Assembly: GCF_000829515.1 (NCBI RefSeq)
Contig: NZ_JXRR01000011.1
Span: forward strand, 37,338-101,337
Direction of reading: 5' to 3'
Source of the DNA: Jeotgalibacillus campisalis
Lineage (GTDB): Bacteria; Bacillota; Bacilli; Bacillales; Jeotgalibacillaceae
Length of the DNA: 64,000 nucleotides
Shown: positions 8,729 to 17,060 of the stretch, one piece after another
How positions within the stretch are numbered: the stretch's first letter is position 1
How the letters are laid out: the number at the start of each line of letters is the position of its first letter
Made by a program: the position numbers and the translations under genes
The notes under the pieces: generated by a model
Told to the model about the DNA's origin: nothing
Databases searched by the model: none
Seen by the model: only the letters and a program-made list of their open reading frames with translations

Positions 8729-9413
8729 TCTTTTAGGAGCAGCGGATCCAATTGTTGATTGGGAGTTATTCCAATCGTCACTTTGGCCAATGATTCAAGG
8801 CGGAATTCAATATACGATTCCGCTTACTCTTATTTCATTTACAATCGGAATCATTATTGCTTTACTAACGGCATTAGCCCGTTTATCGAATAGTAAAATA
8901 CTCGCAGGCATTGCAAGGGTATATGTATCGGCTATCCGGGGAACCCCTCTGCTTGTTCAGTTATCCATTATCTTCTTTGGTCTTGCGAGCATCGGGCTGG
9001 TCATTGATCCATTTCCGAGTGCGGTTATTGCCTTTTCGCTGAACGTTGGGGCATACGCTTCAGAAATTATCCGTGCCTCTATTCTCTCTGTGCCTAAAGG
9101 GCAGTGGGAAGCAGGGCATGCAATAGGAATGACACATAAACAGGCACTGACGCGTATCATTCTGCCTCAGGCCACACGTGTTTCGATTCCGCCGCTTTCA
9201 AACTCTTTTATCAGTTTAGTAAAAGATACTTCGCTTGCTTCTACGATTTTAGTAACTGAATTGTTCAGAAAGTCACAGGAAATTGCTGCTAGAACGTACG
9301 AGTTCATGCAGCTTTACATTACAGCTGCAATTCTTTACTGGATTGTTTGTTTCACCTTGTCTGTTATTCAGGGCAGAATTGAAAAACGACTCGATCGTTA
9401 TGTTGCGAAGTAA
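8715..9413 (+). CDS. tcyB: Cystine ABC transporter permease
   Basis: About 232 residues with five to six membrane segments of the HisM/GlnP family. It shows the conserved SAIRGTPLLVQL segment and the ATPase-docking loop GQWEAGHAIGMTHKQALTRI followed by LPQA. Translation most likely begins at ATG 8715 inside the end of tcyA (14-bp overlap), preceded by GGTGAAG. It forms the membrane channel of the importer, with the ATPase gene 12 bp downstream. Confidence 0.88.
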   Translation: MYLNNLLGAADPIVDWELFQSSLWPMIQGGIQYTIPLTLISFTIGIIIALLTALARLSNSKILAGIARVYVSAIRGTPLLVQLSIIFFGLASIGLVIDPFPSAVIAFSLNVGAYASEIIRASILSVPKGQWEAGHAIGMTHKQALTRIILPQATRVSIPPLSNSFISLVKDTSLASTILVTELFRKSQEIAARTYEFMQLYITAAILYWIVCFTLSVIQGRIEKRLDRYVAK

Positions 9414-9425
9414 GGAGGGAACCCT

Positions 9426-10175
9426 ATGCTAGTTTCTGTACAAAATCTTCATAAATCATTTGGTGATCTGGATGTTTTAAAAGGAATTGACCTTTCCATT
9501 GAAAAAGGAAGTGTTGTAGCGGTCATTGGTCCCTCCGGATCAGGAAAAACGACTATGCTTCGCTGCTTAAATGCACTTGAAATGCCGAATAAAGGAACCA
9601 TACAATTTGAGCAGGATCTTAGGATCAGCTTCGATAAAATGCCATCAAAAAAAGAAATACTGCAGCTGCGGAGAAAATCTGGCATGGTTTTTCAATCGTA
9701 TAATTTATTCCCGCATAAAACCGCAATTCAAAATGTGATGGAAGGTCCGATCGTGGTTCAGAAAAAGGAAAAAGCAGTTGTTCAAAAGCTTGCTGAGAAT
9801 CTATTGAAAAAGGTTGGATTAGAGGAAAAAATGCATCTGTATCCACATCAGCTTTCAGGCGGACAGCAGCAGCGGGTCGGCATTGCAAGGGCTTTGGCTA
9901 TTGAACCTGAACTCATGCTTTTTGACGAACCTACTTCAGCGCTCGATCCTGAAATTGTAGGAGAGGTTCTGACCGTTATTCGGGATCTTGCAAACGAAGG
10001 CTGGACGATGGCGATTGTGACGCACGAATTGAAATTTGCTGAAGAGGTTGCAGATCATATTGTTTTCATAGATGGAGGATATATCGTTGAACAGGGACCT
10101 CCTGCTGAAATTCTGAAGAATCCAAAGGAACCGCGCACTAAACAATTTTTAAACAGATTGTTGAATCCTTCATAA
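9426..10175 (+). CDS. tcyC: Cystine ABC transporter ATPase
   Basis: 249 residues, the normal length for a polar amino-acid importer ATPase. Walker A GPSGSGKTTMLR lies at about 36-47, the Q-loop is MVFQSYNLF, the signature LSGGQQQRVGIARALA, Walker B LMLFDEPTSALDP, and the switch histidine is in IVTHEL. The insertion between Walker A and the Q-loop (IQFEQDLRISFDKMPSKKE) matches my recollection of Bacillus TcyC. An AAGGAGGGAA site precedes ATG 9426. Last gene of tcyABC; a terminator follows. Confidence 0.9.
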   Translation: MLVSVQNLHKSFGDLDVLKGIDLSIEKGSVVAVIGPSGSGKTTMLRCLNALEMPNKGTIQFEQDLRISFDKMPSKKEILQLRRKSGMVFQSYNLFPHKTAIQNVMEGPIVVQKKEKAVVQKLAENLLKKVGLEEKMHLYPHQLSGGQQQRVGIARALAIEPELMLFDEPTSALDPEIVGEVLTVIRDLANEGWTMAIVTHELKFAEEVADHIVFIDGGYIVEQGPPAEILKNPKEPRTKQFLNRLLNPS

Positions 10176-10211
10176 TAGAGTAATGGATGATAGACCCCTG
10201 CATGAATTATG

Positions 10212-10255
10212 GAATGCCCTCACAATGAAAATCATAGTGAAGGCGTTCTTTTTTT
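10212..10255 (+). terminator. Terminator of tcyABC
   Basis: A 12-bp stem with G-U pairs (GAATGCCCTCAC with GTGAAGGCGTTC) and a T run, 37 bp after the tcyC stop. Confidence 0.8.
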
Positions 10256-10431
10256 CATGCAGAAATTATTTCCTCCTGCTTTTTAAAAGCCCCCTCCAGC
10301 TAAAAACCTGCTTGATCAGCGAGAATGACCGAGTGTTTTTTGGGAGATTTCTCTATTACTACTTCAATATTAAGTCGTGCAATCCTGGCCGTTTTTTGAC
10401 ACAATAAAGGAATAAAGTACAGAGGAGAGGG

Positions 10432-11238
10432 ATGAAAATGCCAAAAGCCATTTTTTTTGACTTAGACGATACACTTTTATGGGATAAGAAAAGCATTGAA
10501 GAAGCACTGATGTTAACGGCTCAGCAGGCGATGGAGATCTATCAAGTGGATGCAGAGCGCCTTATTGCGGATGTTAGAGAAATTGCACCAGCCGTATATT
10601 CGTCACTGTCGACCCACTCGTTTACTCAATTGATCGGCATTAATCCCTTTGAAGGACTATGGGGAGAATTTGGTGACCCCATTCATCATATGTTCAGAGA
10701 AATGGGAGACATCATGCCAGAGTACAGAAAACAAGTCTGGACAAAAGCGTTAAAAAAACAGGAAGTATTTAATAAAGAATTCGGCTATGAATTAGCCCAG
10801 CGATTTATTGAAAACAGGAAAAGAACGCCTGTCGTGTATGAAGAAACCTTTGCGGTGCTGGATGAGTTCAAAGAACAAGGGATGCGGATGCTGCTGCTTA
10901 CAAACGGCGCACCTTCTTTGCAGTTGGAAAAACTGAAGCTGACGCCTGAGCTTGTCCCTTATTTTGAGCACATTGTAATTTCAGGAAACGTTGGATTTGG
11001 AAAGCCGAATGCGGAAATTTTTAATCACAGTCTGAGATTGATGGACCTTCTTGCAGAGGATGTCTGGATGGTTGGGGACAATAAAAAAACGGATATTCTT
11101 GGAGCAAACCGGGCAAACATTCAAAGTGTATGGATTCAGCATGATGATTTGGATGAAAAAAGAAGTGAAAAAGACGGGAATCCAGATACCACCATCAATC
11201 GATTAAAGCAATTACTGACTCTGGTAAAAAATAATTAG
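10432..11238 (+). CDS. HAD-superfamily phosphohydrolase
   Basis: 268 residues of the haloacid dehalogenase superfamily, HAD-IA type with an alpha-helical cap. Motif I FFDLDDTLLW (residues 8-17) holds the nucleophile and acid aspartates, motif II is LLLTNGAPS near 160, the lysine of motif III is in GFGKPNAEIF, and motif IV is WMVGDNKKTDILGA. It is similar to the YsaA/YfnB group of soluble hydrolases acting on phosphorylated metabolites; the natural substrate is unknown. A GAGGAGAGGG site precedes ATG 10432. It appears to be a single-gene unit. Confidence 0.85.
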   Translation: MKMPKAIFFDLDDTLLWDKKSIEEALMLTAQQAMEIYQVDAERLIADVREIAPAVYSSLSTHSFTQLIGINPFEGLWGEFGDPIHHMFREMGDIMPEYRKQVWTKALKKQEVFNKEFGYELAQRFIENRKRTPVVYEETFAVLDEFKEQGMRMLLLTNGAPSLQLEKLKLTPELVPYFEHIVISGNVGFGKPNAEIFNHSLRLMDLLAEDVWMVGDNKKTDILGANRANIQSVWIQHDDLDEKRSEKDGNPDTTINRLKQLLTLVKNN

Positions 11239-11331
11239 TAATTTTTAAGCATAATTTCGAAACTTTATGTGTATCTTTCCGTAGAATAGGGGAAATGTTT
11301 AATAAACATACATATACAGGAGGTCGTAAAA

Positions 11332-11796
11332 TTGAAAAGAACCGCAGAAATCGTTTTAAGTGTAATTGGTGTCATCTTAAATATTCTCTTAATTTTAGGC
11401 GTATTTGTTTTTAATACTTTCTTATCAGACGAACAGCTTAGAAGTGAGCTGGAGGCTGAAATGGCGAATGACCCGGATCTTGCAGCAAATGGGGCGGATA
11501 TAACAGGCATTTTTGATTTCCTCAATGGATTAGGTGTGTTTTTCAACATTGTAATTATCATCAGTACGATTTTGAGCATCGTAGCGATTGTCGTAGTGCG
11601 TGGCAACCGTAAACCGAAACTTGCAGGAGGGCTTCTGATAGGAAGTGCCGTTTTAGTTTTCCTTGGTACCTTTTTGATTGGCTGGCTGCCGGCGCTGCTT
11701 TTCCTTATTGCCGGAATTATGTGCTTTGCCCGCAAACCAAAGGTCCAGGACCAGCATATGCATGACCAGCGTGACGATGAGTTAAGACCCTTATAA
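11332..11796 (+). CDS. DUF4064-type membrane protein
   Basis: 154 residues starting with TTG, well supported by AGGAGG 7 bases upstream. There are three to four membrane segments: residues 5-27, about 65-85 and two more towards the C-terminus. The stretch between the first two is acidic (LRSELEAEMANDPDLAA), and the C-terminal tail is charged and hydrophilic. The KRTAEIVLSVIG opening is typical of DUF4064 proteins found in Bacillales, whose function is unknown. Monocistronic, ending at a terminator shared with the convergent siderophore reductase gene. Confidence 0.75.
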   Translation: MKRTAEIVLSVIGVILNILLILGVFVFNTFLSDEQLRSELEAEMANDPDLAANGADITGIFDFLNGLGVFFNIVIIISTILSIVAIVVVRGNRKPKLAGGLLIGSAVLVFLGTFLIGWLPALLFLIAGIMCFARKPKVQDQHMHDQRDDELRPL

Positions 11797-11803
11797 AATG
11801 AGT

Positions 11804-11839
11804 AAAGGCTGTCCCAAATTAGCGGGGCAGCCTTTTTTT
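11804..11839. terminator. Bidirectional terminator between convergent genes
   Basis: The stem AAAGGCTGTCCC / GGGGCAGCCTTT around an 8-base loop is followed by a T run. It lies 8 bp past the DUF4064 stop and touches the stop of the minus-strand gene. Confidence 0.8.
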
Positions 11840-12567
11840 CATGTAGCCTTAATTTGAGAGCAAGTGGAGCACTTCGTTCCGCCGGGCAGTTTATGCTTAT
11901 AACAGCATGTATGCCTGACCCGCATTCCGTTCTCCACCACTCTTTTTGATTTAACGTCAGCTAAATAAGCAAATGGATTGAGTGTTTCTTCGCCAAAGAA
12001 TGATTCGCGGGTCAGTTCATTCCATTGTAAAGCCCAATCATCACGCCCAAGCTCCGACAGGGAGGGGGCAAGTCCTTCGTAAAACCACTTTAAATAGATA
12101 AAAACATTTTCCCATAAAATTATTTCATGTATTTTGCATGCGTCGGATATCGTTGCCACTAAAGGTTTAAGCCAATCATGAAAAAGCATTTTAACTGCTT
12201 CATCCCATTGTTCAGAAGTCAGGCGTACGGGAGAAACGGTAATTTGTGAAGCCTGAAGTTTTAAATAAAAGTACAGGGGGTCATCGCTTTTTACCAGGTG
12301 AAGGGAAGATGCCTGTAAGTCCCACACTTCTCCTTCCTTATAAAAAGCCAATAACGCACCCAGGTAAGCAAAAGCAGCGCGTTTCATAATAAGAGAACCG
12401 GTGACATTCAGCTTGGGCGCCTGCTGAACTGCCTGGATCGCTTCAAAGTCGCGAGTGGCTGCTTGCGCATTGCTCCAGGATGAAAGGGTCCAGTTCCGTC
12501 CGTCAGGTTCACCAAAGGAGATCGCAATGTTTTCACTAATAAAGTGCTTTAATTCATCCTGTGTCAA
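11839..12567 (-). CDS. FhuF-like ferric siderophore reductase, [2Fe-2S]
   Basis: 242 residues. The C-terminus has the FhuF cysteine pattern CC-x10-C-x2-C (RHTCCYKHK, then KCSTC), which binds a 2Fe-2S cluster used to reduce ferric siderophore and release iron in the cytoplasm. The body resembles the IucA/IucC C-terminal-like domain commonly fused to this motif. Its start overlaps the stop of the FecCD permease by 4 bp, so it is the third gene of a siderophore uptake operon. Iron control through Fur is expected from the palindrome upstream of the operon. The ligand siderophore is not identifiable. Confidence 0.8.
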   Translation of the reverse strand: MTQDELKHFISENIAISFGEPDGRNWTLSSWSNAQAATRDFEAIQAVQQAPKLNVTGSLIMKRAAFAYLGALLAFYKEGEVWDLQASSLHLVKSDDPLYFYLKLQASQITVSPVRLTSEQWDEAVKMLFHDWLKPLVATISDACKIHEIILWENVFIYLKWFYEGLAPSLSELGRDDWALQWNELTRESFFGEETLNPFAYLADVKSKRVVENGMRVRHTCCYKHKLPGGTKCSTCSQIKAT

Positions 12568-13625
12568 GATTTATTGCCCCTTTCTTTAAACAGTAAGTAG
12601 ATAAAATAAGGCGCGCCAATTGCAGCTGTGAATACACCAGCCGGAACTTCGAGGGGAGCAGCAATTAAACGTCCAATCAAATCTGCCAGCATAACGAGAG
12701 CAGCGCCAATAATGGCGGACATGGGAAGCAGGGCACCGTAAGAAGAGCCAATCAATTTGCGGGCTAAATGGGGCGCCATTAAGCCGACGAACCCTATGCC
12801 TCCTGCAAACGCGACAGACCCGCCAACAAGCCCTGTGCTGAGCAATAGGATGAGAATACGCTGCTTGGTCAGCTTCGAACCCATCGCCTTTGTGACGTCA
12901 TCTCCAAGCTCAAGCAGGTTAACATGCCTCGCCATGAACAAGCTTAGTATAAACAGCACCAGGACCCAAGGGAAAAGAATCCACACATGGCTCCAGGTTG
13001 AGCCGTTGACCGATCCTGTAATCCATATGTTTGCCTGGCTTGCCCGGTAAATAGGACCAATGAGCATTAAAAGGGTAGTGCATGCATTCATAAACATAGA
13101 AAGCCCGATTCCAATAAGCACAAGCCTGACGGGAGCAAGCCCGTTTTTCCATGAAAATAAATAAACAAGAATGGCTGCAAGAAAAGCACCCGTAAACGCG
13201 GAGACAGGAAGCCATTGGATAGAGACCATCAAGGCTCCATTCGAATCACTGAAAAGGACAAGGAACCCCACTACAAACACGCTCGCACCGCCTGAGATTC
13301 CAATAATATCAGGACTTGCCAGGGGGTTGCGAACCATACCTTGTAAAAGAGCACCTGCAACGGCAAGAGCTATTCCGACAAGAAGGGCAATCAGGATCCT
13401 GGGCAAACGGAAATCCACCACAATTAATTGGTTCAGCGGCTCTCCGGCGCCAAAAAATACTGATAAAATTTCAACTGGGGTGATCCATACCTCCCCAAGC
13501 CCCAGACTGAAAATAAAGATACCGATTGCAGCTAACAACGCAAAGATTGTTCGTAAAAATGTACTTTTATCGAATAAAAAAGAAATAACGTTTTTACCGA
13601 TTCGGACGGGAACAAATCGCTTCAT
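12564..13625 (-). CDS. FecCD-family iron-siderophore ABC permease (second subunit)
   Basis: 353 residues, about ten membrane segments, BtuCD-type permease. Family landmarks are VDFRLPRILIALLVG, ALLQGMVRNPLASPDIIGISGG and GFVGLMAPHLARKLIG, the last being the ATPase-coupling region. ATG 13625 overlaps the stop of the upstream permease (ATGA), indicating translational coupling. The two FecCD permeases probably form a heterodimer. No ATPase gene is present here, so the importer must borrow a shared siderophore ATPase (FhuC/YusV-like; inference). Confidence 0.9.
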   Translation of the reverse strand: MKRFVPVRIGKNVISFLFDKSTFLRTIFALLAAIGIFIFSLGLGEVWITPVEILSVFFGAGEPLNQLIVVDFRLPRILIALLVGIALAVAGALLQGMVRNPLASPDIIGISGGASVFVVGFLVLFSDSNGALMVSIQWLPVSAFTGAFLAAILVYLFSWKNGLAPVRLVLIGIGLSMFMNACTTLLMLIGPIYRASQANIWITGSVNGSTWSHVWILFPWVLVLFILSLFMARHVNLLELGDDVTKAMGSKLTKQRILILLLSTGLVGGSVAFAGGIGFVGLMAPHLARKLIGSSYGALLPMSAIIGAALVMLADLIGRLIAAPLEVPAGVFTAAIGAPYFIYLLFKERGNKS

Positions 13626-14623
13626 GAGGCAGTCCCCACCTTTCGTGCAATATAAATAAAGATTGGCGTTCCAATGATGGCGGTCATCACGCCTACCGGA
13701 ATTTCCTGGGGCATAATCACGTATCGCGCAAGGATATCAGCTGCAAGCAGCAGGTTCGCCCCAAGAAAAGCAGACATGGGAAGGAGCCAGCGGTGATCGA
13801 TCCCGATCCACTTTCTGGCCAGGTGGGGAATCATGATGCCGATAAATCCAATGGGTCCGGCAATCGCAACAGATCCGCCTGCCAGTAAAACCACAATCAC
13901 ACCAATCCATAGCTTTAACATTCCGGTTTTTATTCCGAGACCGCTTGCTACATCGTCTCCCATCGCCAGTACATTAAAGGATGGAGCAAGTAACAATGAA
14001 AGAATAAAACCGCCGGCAATATAAGGCAGAGAGGTCCAAAGAAGCGCAATGTCTCTGCCTTGGACAGAACCGGCAAGCCAAAAAAGGACCTGTTCTAAAG
14101 CAGATTCATTTAAAACGAGAAGTCCTTGAGTAAGAGAACCAAACAAAGCGCTCATCGCAGCCCCAGCAAGTGTCAGCTGCAAAGGAGACAGGCCTTTTCT
14201 GTCTAATGATCCAAGTCCGAAGACTGTAATGATGGCTACTGCAGCTCCGAAAAAAGCCAAAACAGCAAACGCCTGCAGTGAATTAATTTGAAAGATGGTT
14301 ACACCGATTACAACCGCAAGACCAGCGCCTGCATTGACACCAAATATACTTGGAGAAGCAAGCGGATTTTTGGTGAGGGTCTGCATCAACACACCAGCTA
14401 CAGCAAGAGCTGCCCCGACGACCGCTGCAATCAGCGCACGGGGAATTCGGACTGACTGTATAACCAGATGGGCTGTTGAGCCGTCAAATTGAGTAAGGGT
14501 ATGGTAAATTTGGGTAAAGGATGTTTGCTGGTAACCGAATCTGACACTTGCTGTTATAAGCAGCAGCATAAGCAGAAACGATCCTGTCAGCGATATAATG
14601 GAAAAAGATGTTGTTTTTTTCAT
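13622..14623 (-). CDS. FecCD-family iron-siderophore ABC permease (first subunit)
   Basis: About 333 residues, ten predicted membrane segments, with the paired landmarks VRIPRALIAAVVG, GVLMQTLTKNPLASPSIFG and GFIGIMIPHLARKWIG. I chose ATG 14623 because AGAAGGGA lies 8 bases upstream and the protein then begins with a basic residue pair and a membrane segment; a longer frame to 14680 lacks a site. It is the first gene of the minus-strand siderophore operon, and the divergent gene encodes the binding protein. Confidence 0.88.
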   Translation of the reverse strand: MKKTTSFSIISLTGSFLLMLLLITASVRFGYQQTSFTQIYHTLTQFDGSTAHLVIQSVRIPRALIAAVVGAALAVAGVLMQTLTKNPLASPSIFGVNAGAGLAVVIGVTIFQINSLQAFAVLAFFGAAVAIITVFGLGSLDRKGLSPLQLTLAGAAMSALFGSLTQGLLVLNESALEQVLFWLAGSVQGRDIALLWTSLPYIAGGFILSLLLAPSFNVLAMGDDVASGLGIKTGMLKLWIGVIVVLLAGGSVAIAGPIGFIGIMIPHLARKWIGIDHRWLLPMSAFLGANLLLAADILARYVIMPQEIPVGVMTAIIGTPIFIYIARKVGTAS

Positions 14624-14678
14624 ACATATATTCCCTTCTACTAAAACAGTCGTCCTCATTATATCGAACTTTCCATGC

Positions 14679-14697
14679 ATTGAAAACGGTTTTCAAT
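14679..14697 (-). promoter_or_regulatory. Fur-like palindrome before the siderophore permease operon
   Basis: ATTGAAAACGGTTTTCAAT is a perfect 19-bp palindrome with a single central base. It has the 7-1-7 arrangement of Bacillus Fur boxes (TGAnAAn-n-nTTnTCA) and lies 56 bp before the permease start. Confidence 0.6.
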
Positions 14698-14703
14698 TAG
14701 TTG

Positions 14704-14732
14704 TTGACATCATCGTTGAGGTAAATTATGAT
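14704..14732 (+). promoter_or_regulatory. Sigma-A promoter of the siderophore-binding protein gene
   Basis: TTGACA (14704-14709) and TATGAT (14727-14732) are separated by exactly 17 bp. The -10 element overlaps the first Fur-like box. Confidence 0.8.
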
Positions 14733-14763
14733 AATGATGTGTTTGAGAACGATTATCATTATC
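14729..14763 (+). promoter_or_regulatory. Two Fur boxes over the binding-protein promoter
   Basis: TGATAATGATGTG starts at 14729, and GAGAACGATTATCATTATC at 14745-14763 matches most of the classical 19-bp iron box. Both overlap or follow the -10 element, where a repressor would block transcription when iron is plentiful. Confidence 0.75.
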
Positions 14764-14779
14764 CTTGGAGGAAAAAAAC

Positions 14780-15748
14780 ATGAAACGAAACGCATTACTC
14801 TTTTTATTAATAGGCTTGTTTGCATTAATAGCAGCAGGCTGCAGTTCATCTGATTCGGAACAAAGCAACGATTCTTCTGACGGCTCTGGAGACACTGAAA
14901 CGAAAGAAACCTATACAGTTGAGCATGCAATGGGAGAAGCAACAATTGAAGGAACACCGGAAAAAGTGGTTATTTTAACAAATGAAGGAACAGAGGCACT
15001 TTTATCAATGGGTGTAACACCTGCAGGCGCAGTTCAGTCCTGGACAGGAGATCCTTGGTATGAGCATATCAGTGAGGATATGGCGGATGTTGAAGTAGTG
15101 GGAACAGAAAGCGAAGTAAATGTAGAAGCGATTGCAGCATTGGAGCCGGATTTAATTATCGGAACAAAGCTGCGTCAGGAAGCTGTTTATGAGCAGCTGG
15201 AAGCGATAGCCCCTACCGTTATGTCCGAAACGCTAAAGGGTGACTGGCAGGAAAATTTCGAACTTTATGCCCAAGCTCTTAATAAACAAGAAGAAGGCAG
15301 CCAGGTAATGGATGAGTTTAATCAGCGGATAGAAGAGTTAAGCGGTGAGCTTGGTGAACACCTTGAAAAAGAAATTTCTATGGTTCGCTTTATGGCCGGA
15401 GATACAAGGATCTACCATAAAGATTCTTTTTCTGGGATTATCCTGAATCAGCTTGGCTTTGCGCGTCCTGAGGAACAGGATATCGATGATTTCTCAGAAA
15501 ATGGCGTAACAAAAGAACGAGTAGGAGCAATGGAAGGAGATGTTCTTTTCTACTTTACGTATGAATCCGGTGATGGTGAGGGAGTAAAAGTAGAAGAAGA
15601 CTGGCTGAATGACCCTCTTTTCCAAAATCTTGAGGTCGTTCAAGAAGGCAATATCCATGAAGTAAGTGATACCATTTGGAATACAGCAGGCGGTGTAAAA
15701 GCAGCCAATTTGATGCTTGATGATATCAAGGATTACTTTTTAAACTAA
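14780..15748 (+). CDS. Iron-siderophore ABC transporter, substrate-binding lipoprotein
   Basis: About 322 residues. The signal peptide ends in the lipobox IAAGC, followed by a serine/aspartate-rich linker and a type III (FepB/FhuD-like) binding fold: YTVEHAMGEATIEGTPEKVV, EPDLIIGTKLRQEAVYEQL and a C-terminal NTAGGVKAANLMLDDI. ATG 14780 is preceded by TTGGAGG at 8 bases; the frame open from 14765 starts within that site. It works with the divergent FecCD permeases and is iron-controlled by the Fur boxes upstream. The siderophore is unknown. Confidence 0.9.
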   Translation: MKRNALLFLLIGLFALIAAGCSSSDSEQSNDSSDGSGDTETKETYTVEHAMGEATIEGTPEKVVILTNEGTEALLSMGVTPAGAVQSWTGDPWYEHISEDMADVEVVGTESEVNVEAIAALEPDLIIGTKLRQEAVYEQLEAIAPTVMSETLKGDWQENFELYAQALNKQEEGSQVMDEFNQRIEELSGELGEHLEKEISMVRFMAGDTRIYHKDSFSGIILNQLGFARPEEQDIDDFSENGVTKERVGAMEGDVLFYFTYESGDGEGVKVEEDWLNDPLFQNLEVVQEGNIHEVSDTIWNTAGGVKAANLMLDDIKDYFLN

Positions 15749-15774
15749 TGCTTTAGATTGGCATGCAGGGTATG

Positions 15775-15805
15775 AAAACCGGGGAGTTTATCTTCCTGGT
15801 TTTTT
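15775..15805 (+). terminator. Terminator of the siderophore-binding protein gene
   Basis: The stem AAAACCGGGGAG / CTTCCTGGTTTT (two G-U pairs), loop TTTAT, ends in a short T run 26 bp after the stop. Confidence 0.75.
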
Positions 15806-15908
15806 AGTATGCAAACCAGTCCAATTCGCACACAACTGTAAAAAACATGTTTTAAATACATATCTCGTGGAAAATAAGGGAATATAGAAAGTAAAGGAGC
15901 TGACTACA

Positions 15909-16334
15909 ATGAATCAACATGAATTAAAAGACAAAGTTTTGTCCCTATTGGAACAAAATAAAATTGGTACACTTTCAACTGTAAAGAATAATAAACCACA
16001 TTCAAGGTACATGACTTTCTTTAATGATGGTTTAGTACTGCATACTCCAACGAATCGTGAGACGCATAAAGCAGAAGAAGTGGATGAGAATCCATTTGTT
16101 CATATCCTTCTTGGTTATGATGGTGAAGGATATGGAGACAGTTATTTAGAAATTGAAGGAACAGCTGTGATCAGAGATTCTGCTGATTTAAAAGAAAAAC
16201 TTTGGAGCGACCGCTTTTCAAACTGGTTTGAAGGTCCGGACGATCCTGAATACATCGTGCTTGAAATTGAACCGACGACGATTCGTTTGATGAATTCAAA
16301 TGAAGAACCACAAACACTTGAAGTAAATATTTAA
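15909..16334 (+). CDS. Pyridoxamine 5'-phosphate oxidase-like protein (general stress protein 26 type)
   Basis: 141 residues, a split-barrel flavin-binding fold. The N-terminal half has LEQNKIGTLSTVKNNKPHSR, typical of the family, and the C-terminal half a long acidic helix and EYIVLEIEPTTIRLM. It resembles Bacillus YdaG/YzzA-type stress proteins, which bind FMN or a related cofactor and whose reaction is not established. An AAAGGAG site precedes ATG 15909. Single gene; its terminator is shared with the convergent small membrane protein. I looked for a sigma-B promoter and did not find a convincing one. Confidence 0.8.
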   Translation: MNQHELKDKVLSLLEQNKIGTLSTVKNNKPHSRYMTFFNDGLVLHTPTNRETHKAEEVDENPFVHILLGYDGEGYGDSYLEIEGTAVIRDSADLKEKLWSDRFSNWFEGPDDPEYIVLEIEPTTIRLMNSNEEPQTLEVNI

Positions 16335-16380
16335 AAAAAGAAACCTGCCGCTATTTTTTAACGGCAGGATTCTTTTTTTT
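16333..16380. terminator. Bidirectional terminator
   Basis: The stem CCTGCCG / CGGCAGG is flanked by an A run on the left and a T run on the right, serving both convergent genes. The stop codon of the minus-strand gene lies in its loop. Confidence 0.8.
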
Positions 16381-16494
16381 AGATGCTGATGCTTTCAGCC
16401 GTATATAAAAGGCAATCGAAATAAGGATAAACAAGATAACCGCTATGCCCGTCCAAAACAGAAGATCCACGATAAATGATGCTGTAGTTTCCAT
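16351..16494 (-). CDS. Small single-pass membrane protein
   Basis: 47 residues from ATG 16494, preceded by GAAAGGAA. One long hydrophobic helix (about residues 8-30, with LLFWTGIAVILFILISIAF) is followed by a lysine-rich tail, suggesting an N-out/C-in topology. Family not recognised; similar tiny proteins are common in Bacillales. A longer frame to 16533 would add a stretch without a ribosome site. Confidence 0.55.
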   Translation of the reverse strand: METTASFIVDLLFWTGIAVILFILISIAFYIRLKASASKKKNPAVKK

Positions 16495-16588
16495 ACGATC
16501 TTTCCTTTCAAAGGTGAAGGGTGGATTTTTCACATAACATTATTATAATAGAAGTACTAAGTGGATAAAAGGACAGGAGAGTGCAGCC

Positions 16589-17059
16589 ATGGAGTGGACA
16601 TTACATACGTTCGAAGAATTAACGGTGCAACAGCTATATGAAATTTTAATGGCCCGAAACGCTATATTTGTTGTGGAACAGGAATGTGCGTATCAGGAAA
16701 TCGATGGTCACGACCCAAAGAGCGCGCATCTGACATTGAAGGATGGTGAGGAGCTCGTGGCATATGCCAGGCTTTTGCCAGCGGGCGTGAAGTATCCCTC
16801 CCCTTCAATTGGACGCATTATTGTCAACCCTGCATACAGGGGCAGCGGCCAGGGAAGAAAGCTTCTTGAAAAGTCGCTGGATATCATGGTGAATGACTGG
16901 GGAGCTGAAGAAATCAAACTCCAGGCCCAAGTGTACCTAAGAGATTTTTATCACTCGTTTGGCTTTGAAGAAACGTCAGCTGAGTACCTCGATGATGGCA
17001 TTCCTCATGTCGATATGCGGATGAGCGTTAAGAAAAAAGCCATTAAAGGAAGTGAGTAA
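16589..17059 (+). CDS. GNAT acetyltransferase, ElaA family
   Basis: 156 residues. It has the ElaA-type opening with LYEILMARNAIFVVEQECAY, the acetyl-CoA motif A region IGRIIVNPAYRGSGQGRKLLE (pyrophosphate loop R-G-S-G-Q-G-R at about 84-90), and the C-terminal YHSFGFEETSAEYLDDGIPH. Substrate unknown. AGGAGAG precedes ATG 16589. A 52-codon membrane-protein gene begins 2 bp after its stop, so the two are probably cotranscribed. Confidence 0.88.
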   Translation: MEWTLHTFEELTVQQLYEILMARNAIFVVEQECAYQEIDGHDPKSAHLTLKDGEELVAYARLLPAGVKYPSPSIGRIIVNPAYRGSGQGRKLLEKSLDIMVNDWGAEEIKLQAQVYLRDFYHSFGFEETSAEYLDDGIPHVDMRMSVKKKAIKGSE

Positions 17060-17060
17060 G

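Noticed and set aside
10183..10407. Open frame of 74 codons after tcyC
   Set aside because: Contains the tcyABC terminator and has no ribosome site; composition is not protein-like.
15849..15883. Possible sigma-B promoter (GTTTTA...GGGAAT) before the stress-protein-like gene
   Set aside because: The two boxes are more than 20 bases apart, too far for sigma-B, and the -10 is imperfect.
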